DNA of 13,708 nt from JBEKZQ01 sp049509675 (lineage in GTDB: Bacteria; Planctomycetota; Planctomycetia; Pirellulales; Thermoguttaceae), in contig JBEKZQ010000161.1 of NCBI GenBank assembly GCA_049509675.1, positions 1 to 13,708 of the forward strand, given 5' to 3'. Both the position numbers and the translations under genes were made by a program. This document shows positions 6,294 to 12,570 of the stretch, in pieces. The notes beneath the pieces were generated by a model, which saw only the letters and a program-made list of their open reading frames with translations, had not been told where the DNA came from and did not search any database. Position 1 is the stretch's first letter; every line of letters begins with the position of its first letter.

Positions 6294-6905
6294 GTGGCCG
6301 ACGAAAAATTGGATACGCAAGTCCGCAAAGAGCAGATCGCCGCAGCCGCCTTGGAACTGGTGGCCAGTCAGGGGATCAAGCGGCTGAACATGGCGGCGAT
6401 CGCCCGGCGGGTGGGGCTGGTGCCCTCGGGAATCTATCGTCACTTCAAGAGCAAAGACGAGGTGCTCGACGCCGTGCTGGAACTCTTGCGCGCGCGGCTG
6501 ATGGCCAACGTCGCCACGGCCCGGGAGGAGAGCGCCGATCCGCTGGAGCGGCTGCACGGATTGCTCACGCGCCACGTGCGGCTGATACGGGAAGGCCGGG
6601 CCTTTCCCCGCATCATCTTCTCCGACGAAATGTTCGAGAATCACAGCGAGCGACAAGCCCGCGTCAAGGGAATCCTGGCCCAGTACCTGGCGGAGATCGG
6701 CCGCCTTGTCCAGGAAGGACAGCAACAGGGGCAGATCTGCGCCGACGTGCCGCCGCAGACCGCCGCGATGATGTTCATGGGAATCATCATTCCCGCCGGG
6801 ATCCTTTGGCACCTGACCGACGGCGGTTTCAACGTCACGCAACACGCCGGCCGCGCCTGGCAGATGTTATACGCCGCCCTGACCGGCAGGCGGAGCGGAT
6901 CGTGA
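6294..6905 (+). CDS. TetR/AcrR family transcriptional regulator
   Basis: This is a one-component repressor of 203 residues. The GTG start at 6294 follows AGGAGG at 6278-6283 with ten bases between, and puts the recognition domain at the usual place. The frame is open further upstream, but an upstream start would include the promoter and operator. The N-terminal DNA-binding domain spans about 11-57, with helix-turn-helix NMAAIARRVGLVPSGIYRHF at 32-51 and the FKSKDEVL stretch at 51-58 that closes it. The C-terminal ligand domain is divergent, as usual in the family. The gene precedes ybhG-ybhF-ybhS-ybhR homologues exactly as cecR (ybiH) does in E. coli, but the sequence looks like a different TetR subfamily, so I do not use that name. 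Operators O1 and O2 suggest autoregulation and control of the efflux genes. Confidence 0.93.
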   Translation: MADEKLDTQVRKEQIAAAALELVASQGIKRLNMAAIARRVGLVPSGIYRHFKSKDEVLDAVLELLRARLMANVATAREESADPLERLHGLLTRHVRLIREGRAFPRIIFSDEMFENHSERQARVKGILAQYLAEIGRLVQEGQQQGQICADVPPQTAAMMFMGIIIPAGILWHLTDGGFNVTQHAGRAWQMLYAALTGRRSGS

Positions 6906-6920
6906 CTATATATTCACAAG
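6899..6920. promoter_or_regulatory. Probable TetR operator O2 before the efflux genes
   Basis: ATCGTGA (6899-6905), an 8-base AT-rich spacer and TCACAAG (6914-6920) match operator O1 at 17 of 22 positions, with the core GTGA-N8-TCAC intact. The site overlaps the tetR stop codon TGA (6903-6905). A TATATT at 6909-6914 could be a -10 box for a promoter serving ybhG-ybhF-ybhS-ybhR. No clear -35 is seen. Confidence 0.65.
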
Positions 6921-6945
6921 AGTTTTGCAAAACGCCGATTCAAGG

Positions 6946-7066
6946 TCCCCCTCTCCCTCCGGGAGAGGGCCGGGGAGAGGGGACGCTACGAGAGGGCGGG
7001 GAATACAGCAAGCCGCGTCTTATCTCAGTCGCCCTCACCCTACCCTCTCCCGGAGGGAGAGGGGGA
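6946..7066. repeat. Inverted pair of CCCTCTCCC/GGGAGAGGG palindromes
   Basis: The left copy (6946-6986) and right copy (7015-7066) are inverted relatives. Each contains a perfect 9-base-arm hairpin, at 6949-6957/6961-6969 and 7043-7051/7055-7063. The inverted copies could also pair with each other over about 35 bases. Together they fill most of the 220-base tetR-ybhG gap. A third copy lies after ybhG at 7986-8039 in the same orientation as the right copy. These are dispersed extragenic palindromes. An effect on mRNA stability or read-through is possible but unproven. Confidence 0.8.
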
Positions 7067-7125
7067 ACAATCGCGGATAGCTGCGATAACTTTGCAGAAG
7101 TCCAGCACTCACAAGGAACGCAACG

Positions 7126-7968
7126 ATGAGCCTTCGCAAGTTGGTGCTGCCGACAATAGCCGTCGTCACCGCGGGAGTCGGGGCGTGGTACGGCCTCAAT
7201 CTGTCGCGCAGCGAGGACGATACGCTGCGAGTCTCCGGGAACATCGAGGCCACGCAGGTCGACGTGAGCTTCGAGATGCCCGGCCGCGTCAAAACCCGCG
7301 AGGTCGACGAGGGCGACAAGGTCAGTCCCGGCCAGGTCGTGGCGACGTTGGATTTCCCCGATCGGAAGGTATTGCAGGCCGAGATCGACCTGCAAGAGGC
7401 GAACCTTCGCGAGGCCCGCTCCGCCCTGGAACTGGCGAATAGCAATTTTTCGCGGGCCCAGCAACTGTTGCCGGAAAACGCCATTTCCAAGCAGGACTAC
7501 GACCAGTTCAAGAATACCGTCCTGTTGGATGAGGCAAAGATCGAGCAGGTCAAAGCGTCGCTGGAGATGGCCAAGACCCGGCTGGGCTATGCGGTCATCA
7601 CCGCCCCCATGGCCGGCGTGGTCCTTTCGAAGAACATCGAGCCGGGCGAATACGTGGCGCCCGGCACCCCGGTCGTCACCATGGCCGATCTGAAGAACAT
7701 CTGGCTGCGGGCGTACGTCGACGAACCCGACGTCGGCCGAGGCCGCGTCAAGTGGGGCCAGAAGGCCGAAGTCACTACGGATGCCTACCCCGGCAAGAGC
7801 TACAAGGGCCGCATCAGTTTCATTTCTTCCGAGGCCGAGTTCACGCCCAAAACCGTGCAGACGCCCAAGGAGCGGGTGAAGCTGGTCTACCGCATCAAGA
7901 TCGACATCGAAAACACGAATTTGGAGCTCAAGCCCGGTATGCCCGCCGATGCAATTATCGAAAAGTAA
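7126..7968 (+). CDS. ybhG: YbhG-like HlyD-family membrane fusion protein of an ABC efflux system
   Basis: This is the periplasmic adaptor that links an inner-membrane ABC exporter to the outer membrane. The 280-residue protein has an N-terminal membrane anchor (about residues 6-25). Next comes the first half of the lipoyl/barrel-sandwich domain (SGNIEATQVDVSFEMPGRV, then DEGDKVSPGQVVATLD). A helical hairpin rich in Glu, Ala and Gln follows at about 84-150. The second lipoyl half has APMAGVVLSKNIEPGEYV. The beta-barrel has WLRAYVDEPDVGRG and the stretch EAEFTPKTVQTPKERVKLVY, which closely follows E. coli YbhG as I remember it. The start at 7126 has AAGGA at 7113-7117. The coiled coil is shorter than in E. 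coli YbhG (about 50 residues less overall). Confidence 0.93.
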   Translation: MSLRKLVLPTIAVVTAGVGAWYGLNLSRSEDDTLRVSGNIEATQVDVSFEMPGRVKTREVDEGDKVSPGQVVATLDFPDRKVLQAEIDLQEANLREARSALELANSNFSRAQQLLPENAISKQDYDQFKNTVLLDEAKIEQVKASLEMAKTRLGYAVITAPMAGVVLSKNIEPGEYVAPGTPVVTMADLKNIWLRAYVDEPDVGRGRVKWGQKAEVTTDAYPGKSYKGRISFISSEAEFTPKTVQTPKERVKLVYRIKIDIENTNLELKPGMPADAIIEK

Positions 7969-7985
7969 CGAGTTCTCGGGAGGCC

Positions 7986-8039
7986 ACGTCCTACCTCAGT
8001 TCCCCTCACCCCGACCCTCTCCCGGAGGGAGAGGGGGAC
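7986..8039. repeat. Third CCCTCTCCC/GGGAGAGGG palindromic repeat
   Basis: A 9-base-arm hairpin (8015-8023 and 8027-8035, GGA loop) lies within a longer copy of the repeat at 7015-7066. The shared flank runs from a CGTC at the left through CTCAGT and CCCTCACCC, and the right end AGGGGGA is identical. It lies just after the ybhG stop and before ybhF, so the same element flanks ybhG on both sides. Confidence 0.78.
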
Positions 8040-8071
8040 ATTAGGTCACCCCGACCATGCCGGTGAAAAGA

Positions 8072-8103
8072 ACTGAAAACTGAACACTGAAAACTGAACA
8101 CTG
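8072..8103. repeat. Two tandem 14-base repeats before ybhF
   Basis: The unit ACTGAAAACTGAAC occurs at 8072-8085 and 8086-8099, followed by a partial ACTG to 8103. The repeats end five bases before the ybhF start codon and replace any recognisable ribosome binding site. The unit is itself nearly a doubled ACTGAA heptamer. Confidence 0.8.
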
Positions 8104-8108
8104 GCCTG

Positions 8109-10118
8109 ATGGAAACCATCCGCACCGAGCGACTGACGAAGACCTTCGGCGATCTGACCGCGGTCGCGGAGCTCACGCTCGCGGTGTCGGAAGGGGAGAT
8201 ATTCGGGTTGGTGGGGCCCGACGGGTCGGGCAAGACCACCACGATGCGCTTGCTGACGGCGATCATGGATCCCACGTCCGGCGACGCCTGGGTGGCCGGC
8301 CGGCACGTGGTCGGCCAGGCCGAGGCGGTCAAGGAACAGATCGGCTATATGAGCCAGCGGTTCGGCTTGTATACCGACCTGACCGTCATGGAGAACCTCA
8401 ACTTCTACGCCGACATCTACAACGTGCCGCACCGCGGCCGGCAGGAGCGGATCGACCGGCTGCTGGCCTTCAGCAACCTCGCGCCGTTCAAGCGGCGATT
8501 GGCCGGGGCATTATCCGGCGGCATGAAACAGAAACTGGGGCTGGCCTGCGCCCTGATCCACACGCCAAAGGTGCTGTTTCTGGACGAGCCGACCAACGGG
8601 GTCGATCCGGTGTCGCGCCGAGATTTCTGGCGCATTCTCTACCAATTGCTGCGGGAGAAGGTGACGATCTTCTTGTCCACGGCCTATCTGGACGAGGCGG
8701 AACGCTGCCACCGCGTGGCCTTGATCCACCGCGGCCGGCTGCTGGCCTGCGATACGCCCAACGAGGTCCGCAAGCTGATGCGCGGCGAAATCCTGGAGGT
8801 CCGCTCGCGCAACCCGCGCAACACGGCGGCCTTGCTCCGCGAGCGCTGCGGGGCGAACCGGGTGGGCCTGTTCGGCGACCGCGTCCACGTGGTGGGCGAC
8901 ACGCCCGCCGAGACCCGCCGGCAGATTGAAGAAATCCTCGCCGCGGCCGGGCAGCCGATGGTGGAAATTCGTCCGATTGCGCCGTCGCTGGAAGACGTTT
9001 TCGTGTCGGTCCTGGGTGCGGAGTCGTCGCACGATATTACGTCGCCGCGAGAGAACGATTTCGTAGGACGGATTGCCAATCCGTCCCACAGCGCGCAACA
9101 TCCGGCGCATGGGCAGCGATTGCCCTTCCCCACGCCTGCGGACGCCTCCGGCGCGCCCGGCGAGGCGGCCGTGACGGTCGAGAACCTGCAGCGGCGATTC
9201 GGCAGTTTCGTGGCCGTCGATCGCATCAGTTTCTCCGTCCGCCGCGGCGAAATCTTCGGTTTCCTGGGGCCGAACGGGGCGGGCAAATCGACCACCATCC
9301 GCATGCTCTGCGGGATCCTCTTGCCCAGCGGCGGCACGGGCTCGGTGGCCGGTTTCGATATCCGCACCCAGCAGGAACGGATCAAGGCGCACATCGGATA
9401 CATGAGCCAGAAGTTCTCGCTCTACCAGGACCTGACCGTCGAGGAGAACATCGACTTCTACAGCGGCATCTATAACATCCCGCCGCACGAGCGCGCCGCA
9501 CGCAAGCAATGGGTGATCGACATGGCCGGCCTGGCCGACCACCGCCGCCAGCCCACCGGCATCCTCTCCGGCGGTTGGAAGCAGCGGCTGGCCCTGGGCT
9601 GCGCCATCCTGCACCAGCCGCCCATCCTGTTCCTCGACGAGCCGACCTCGGGGGTCGATCCGCTCAGTCGTCGCCGCTTCTGGGACTTGATCTACGACAT
9701 GTCGGGCCAGGGCGTGACGATCTTCGTCACCACCCACTACATGGACGAAGCGGAATACTGCGACCGCCTGGGGCTGATCTACCGCGGAGAGCTGATCGCC
9801 GTGGGCACGCCCGAAACCTTGAAACGCGACGTGATGCAAGAGGACGTGCTGGAAGTGTCGTGCGCGCAGCCGGAAGCTGTTCTGGAAGACTTGAGCCGGC
9901 TTCCCTTGGTCCGGGAGGCGGCCCTGTTCGGCAACGGCCTGCACGTGGTGACCGGCGACGCCGACCGCACGGCGGCCGAAGTTCGCCGCTTGTTCGACGA
10001 GCGCGGCCAGGTGGTGCAGCGGATCGAAAAGATTCAGCCGTCGCTGGAAGACGTCTTTGTTTCCCTGATCGAGGCCCGCGACCGGTCCGAAGAACCGCAG
10101 GCGGAGGTGGCCCGATGA
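8109..10118 (+). CDS. ybhF: YbhF-like tandem ABC transporter ATPase
   Basis: Two nucleotide-binding domains are fused in one 669-residue protein that powers the exporter formed with the next two permeases. NBD1: Walker A GPDGSGKT 36-43, Q-loop in GYMSQRFGLY, signature LSGGMKQ 135-141, Walker B LFLDEP with Glu160. At the switch-histidine position it has Ala192 (STAYLDEAE). NBD2: Walker A GPNGAGKS 387-394, signature LSGGWKQ 486-492, Walker B LFLDEP with Glu511, and switch His543 (TTHYMDEAE). Each NBD ends with the SLEDVFVS extension typical of ABC-2 ATPases. E. coli YbhF also has GPDG in NBD1 and lacks the NBD1 histidine, as I recall, which supports the assignment. The interdomain linker (about residues 305-354) contains an in-frame palindromic repeat. 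The stop overlaps the ybhS start. Confidence 0.95.
   Translation: METIRTERLTKTFGDLTAVAELTLAVSEGEIFGLVGPDGSGKTTTMRLLTAIMDPTSGDAWVAGRHVVGQAEAVKEQIGYMSQRFGLYTDLTVMENLNFYADIYNVPHRGRQERIDRLLAFSNLAPFKRRLAGALSGGMKQKLGLACALIHTPKVLFLDEPTNGVDPVSRRDFWRILYQLLREKVTIFLSTAYLDEAERCHRVALIHRGRLLACDTPNEVRKLMRGEILEVRSRNPRNTAALLRERCGANRVGLFGDRVHVVGDTPAETRRQIEEILAAAGQPMVEIRPIAPSLEDVFVSVLGAESSHDITSPRENDFVGRIANPSHSAQHPAHGQRLPFPTPADASGAPGEAAVTVENLQRRFGSFVAVDRISFSVRRGEIFGFLGPNGAGKSTTIRMLCGILLPSGGTGSVAGFDIRTQQERIKAHIGYMSQKFSLYQDLTVEENIDFYSGIYNIPPHERAARKQWVIDMAGLADHRRQPTGILSGGWKQRLALGCAILHQPPILFLDEPTSGVDPLSRRRFWDLIYDMSGQGVTIFVTTHYMDEAEYCDRLGLIYRGELIAVGTPETLKRDVMQEDVLEVSCAQPEAVLEDLSRLPLVREAALFGNGLHVVTGDADRTAAEVRRLFDERGQVVQRIEKIQPSLEDVFVSLIEARDRSEEPQAEVAR
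9066..9086. repeat. Dispersed palindrome inside the ybhF linker
   Basis: Arms GGACGGATTG (9066-9075) and CAATCCGTCC (9077-9086) are a perfect 10-base inverted repeat around one C. It is read in frame as part of FVGRIANPSH. I recognise this DNA as an extragenic palindrome of planctomycete-like genomes. Here it lies inside the coding sequence, in the low-constraint linker between the two NBDs. Confidence 0.75.
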
Positions 10119-11251
10119 ATCTCCGCCGCGTCTGGTCCGTCGCCCGCAAAGAGTTCGTCCACGTGCTCCGCGATCCGCGCAGCATGGGCATGGCGGTGGC
10201 CATTCCCATGCTCTTGCTGCTGTTGTTCGGCTACGCCCTGACGTTGGACGTCGACAACGTGCCGATGGTGATTTGGGACCAGAGCCAAACGCCCGCCAGC
10301 CGCGACCTGGTCAGCCGCTTCCTCGGTTCTCCTTATTTCTCCTTGCGCAAGTACGTGGATAACTACCGCGACCTGGAGCACGCCATCGACGCCGGCGATG
10401 CCCTGGTCGGACTGGTGCTCCCCTACAACTTCGACCGCCACATTGCCGCCATGCACCCGATCCCCGTGCAACTGATCGTCGACGGCAGCGACGCCAACAC
10501 GGCCACCATCACCATCGGCTACGCGGAAGCGATCACCCAGATATATTCGCAGGAGGAGGTGATCGAGCGCGACTTGAAGCGGGAAGGCATCACGTATTTC
10601 CCCATTCCCCTGGATGTCCGCAGCCGCGTGTGGTTCAATCCCGACCTGGAATCGCGGAACTACATCATCCCCGGGCTGATTGCCGTGATCATGATGATCA
10701 TTGCCGCGCTGCTGACCTCGCTGACGGTGGCCCGGGAATGGGAGCAAGGCACCATGGAGCAACTGATCTCCACGCCCGTCCGCGGACATGAGCTGATCTT
10801 CGGCAAGCTGGTCCCCTACTTCGCGATCGGCCTGCTGGACGTGCTGTTGGCGGTGCTCATGGCCGAGTACCTGTTCCGCGTGCCCCTGCGGGGAAACGTG
10901 GCGCTGCTGTTCGGCATGGCGTCGATCTTCCTGATCGGCGCCCTGGCCATGGGCTTGACGATCAGCATCGTCGCCAAGAGCCAGCTCCTGGCCAGCCAGA
11001 TGGCCATGACGATGACCTTCGTGCCGGCCTACCTGCTCTCGGGCTTCATGTTCTCGATCGTCAACATGCCGAAGGTGGTGCAACTGGTCACGTACCTGAT
11101 TCCCGCACGCTATTTCGTGGCCTTGCTCAAGGGCATTTACTTGCGCGGCGTGGGCCTGGAACTGATGGTCTTCGATGCGACGCTGCTCACGGTTTTCGGC
11201 ATCGTCATGGTGCTGGTGGCGAATTTGACGTTCAAGAAGAAGTTAACGTAG
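10115..11251 (+). CDS. ybhS: YbhS-like ABC-2 type transporter permease
   Basis: This is an integral inner-membrane subunit of 378 residues. The ATG at 10115 overlaps the ybhF stop (ATGA), and GGAGG at 10103-10107 is well placed, so translation is coupled. The N-terminus MNLRRVWSVARKEFVHVLRD is a typical cytoplasmic start. One membrane helix follows at about 24-45, then a large periplasmic domain (about 46-190) with LIVDGSDANTATI and WFNPDLESRNYIIPG. Five hydrophobic segments follow in the C-terminal half. The EQGTMEQLISTPVRGHELIFGK stretch (cited in part: EQGTMEQLISTPV) is the ABC-2 coupling region. An in-frame extension upstream of 10115 lies entirely inside ybhF and is not real. Confidence 0.94.
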   Translation: MNLRRVWSVARKEFVHVLRDPRSMGMAVAIPMLLLLLFGYALTLDVDNVPMVIWDQSQTPASRDLVSRFLGSPYFSLRKYVDNYRDLEHAIDAGDALVGLVLPYNFDRHIAAMHPIPVQLIVDGSDANTATITIGYAEAITQIYSQEEVIERDLKREGITYFPIPLDVRSRVWFNPDLESRNYIIPGLIAVIMMIIAALLTSLTVAREWEQGTMEQLISTPVRGHELIFGKLVPYFAIGLLDVLLAVLMAEYLFRVPLRGNVALLFGMASIFLIGALAMGLTISIVAKSQLLASQMAMTMTFVPAYLLSGFMFSIVNMPKVVQLVTYLIPARYFVALLKGIYLRGVGLELMVFDATLLTVFGIVMVLVANLTFKKKLT

Positions 11252-11257
11252 CTAACG

Positions 11258-11286
11258 TAGGGTGGGTCGAGCGCAGCGAGCCCCAC
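11258..11286. repeat. GTGGG...CCCAC palindrome-like element between ybhS and ybhR
   Basis: A 29-base stretch with GTGGG (about 11262-11266) and CCCAC (11282-11286) encloses a GAGCGCAGCGAG core. I recall this sequence type as a dispersed repeat in planctomycete-like genomes. It sits in the 56-base gap separating the two permease genes, which would otherwise be expected to overlap or nearly touch. Pairing is imperfect. Confidence 0.5.
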
Positions 11287-11307
11287 TAATTTTCTTTCAA
11301 CGGTCCA

Positions 11308-12435
11308 ATGTTCCAACGTCTTCGGCACATGCTGGTGAAGGAGCTGATCCAGGTCTTCCGCGACCCGCGCATGCGGACCGTGATCTTCGTCATCCCCTGC
11401 GTGCAGACGTTGATCATCGGCTACGCGGTGACCACCGACGTGCGGCACGCGCCCACCGCGGTCTACGACCTGGACAACAGCCCCTCCAGCCGCGACCTGG
11501 TGGCGCGCTTCGTGCGATCGGGCTACTTCGACGTGGTGGCCCACGTCGACCGCGACGACCGCGCGCAGCGCTTGATCGACCGCGGCGAGGCCCTCTTGGT
11601 GTTGCGATTCAACCGCGGCTTCGCCGACGACCTGCGGGCCGGCCGCACCGCCCAACTCCAGGTGATCCTCGACGGCAGCGACTCGAACACGGCCGGCATC
11701 GTGGCCAGCTACGTGAACCGGATTACCGCCGATTTCTCCCAGCGCGCCTTCGTCACGCGCTTCCTGCGCCTGTACGGCGCGGTGCGGCAGCCGTACCCGA
11801 TCGACCTGCGCACCCGGGCCTGGTTCAACGCCAACCTGGAGAGCCGCAACTACTACGTGCCCGGCGTCATCGTCGTCGTCGTCAGCGTCGTGACCATGCT
11901 GCTGACGAGCATGGCCGTGGTCCGCGAGAAAGAGATCGGCACCATGGAGCAGATCATGGTCACGCCCATCACGGCCATGGAATTCATCCTGGGCAAGACC
12001 CTGCCGTTCGCGGCCATCGGCCTGGCCGACGTCTCCGTGATCACGGTCGTCGGCGTCTACTGGTTCGACGTGCCCATGCGCGGCAGCATCCCGCTGTTGT
12101 ACCTGGCCACCGTGCTCTACCTGATGGCCATGCTGGGCGTGGGATTGTTCATCTCCACGGTGAGCCAGACCCAGCAGCAGGCGATGATGAGCTCCTTCTT
12201 CTTTCTCTTTCCCGCCATCCTGCTGTCGGGCTTCGCCTTTCCGATCGCCAACATGCCCCTGCCGGTGCAGTGGTTTACGTACCTGAATCCGCTGCGCTAT
12301 TTCCTGGTGGCGATCCGCGGCATCTTTCTCAAGGGCGTGGGCTGGGACATCCTTTGGCCGCAGATTGCCGCCCTGGCCGTGTTGGGGCCCCTCACCCTAT
12401 CGCTGGCCGTGCGGCGCTTCCACAAAACGCTGTAG
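11308..12435 (+). CDS. ybhR: YbhR-like ABC-2 type transporter permease
   Basis: This is the second membrane subunit, of 375 residues, expected to pair with YbhS. The N-terminus MFQRLRHMLVKELIQVFRDP resembles E. coli YbhR (which starts MFHRL, as I recall), supporting the start at 11308 rather than the ATG at 11329. The topology mirrors YbhS: one helix at about 24-42, a periplasmic domain with LQVILDGSDSNTAGI and RAWFNANLESRNYYVPG, then five C-terminal hydrophobic segments. The coupling region is EIGTMEQIMVTPITAMEF, and LLSGFAFPIANMPLPVQ and LNPLRYF follow. YbhS and YbhR here are paralogues of each other. No strong ribosome binding site precedes it. It is the last gene of the efflux operon. Confidence 0.94.
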   Translation: MFQRLRHMLVKELIQVFRDPRMRTVIFVIPCVQTLIIGYAVTTDVRHAPTAVYDLDNSPSSRDLVARFVRSGYFDVVAHVDRDDRAQRLIDRGEALLVLRFNRGFADDLRAGRTAQLQVILDGSDSNTAGIVASYVNRITADFSQRAFVTRFLRLYGAVRQPYPIDLRTRAWFNANLESRNYYVPGVIVVVVSVVTMLLTSMAVVREKEIGTMEQIMVTPITAMEFILGKTLPFAAIGLADVSVITVVGVYWFDVPMRGSIPLLYLATVLYLMAMLGVGLFISTVSQTQQQAMMSSFFFLFPAILLSGFAFPIANMPLPVQWFTYLNPLRYFLVAIRGIFLKGVGWDILWPQIAALAVLGPLTLSLAVRRFHKTL

Positions 12436-12446
12436 CGCATTAGGGC

Positions 12447-12553
12447 AGCCACGGATTGAACACGGAAAAAACACGGACGAGAAGCAATTTCTTCCCTCGG
12501 TTGGCTCCCTCTGGCTGTCCTATCCGTGTTCCATCCGTGTTTAATCCGTGGCT
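12447..12553. repeat. Inverted repeat with 31-base arms after ybhR
   Basis: The left arm 12447-12477 and right arm 12523-12553 are inverted copies with 27 of 31 matches, separated by 45 bases. Each arm carries three spaced CACGGA-type units (CACGGAT, CACGGA, CACGGA). The element fills most of the convergent gap between ybhR and the next gene. It could terminate transcription from both sides. The loop 12478-12522 holds no gene. Confidence 0.8.
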
Positions 12554-12570
12554 CCTTGTCCCCTTAGCGA

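Noticed and set aside
8072..8103. CRISPR-like array
   Set aside because: There are only two directly adjacent 14-base units, without spacers, and no cas gene in the window.
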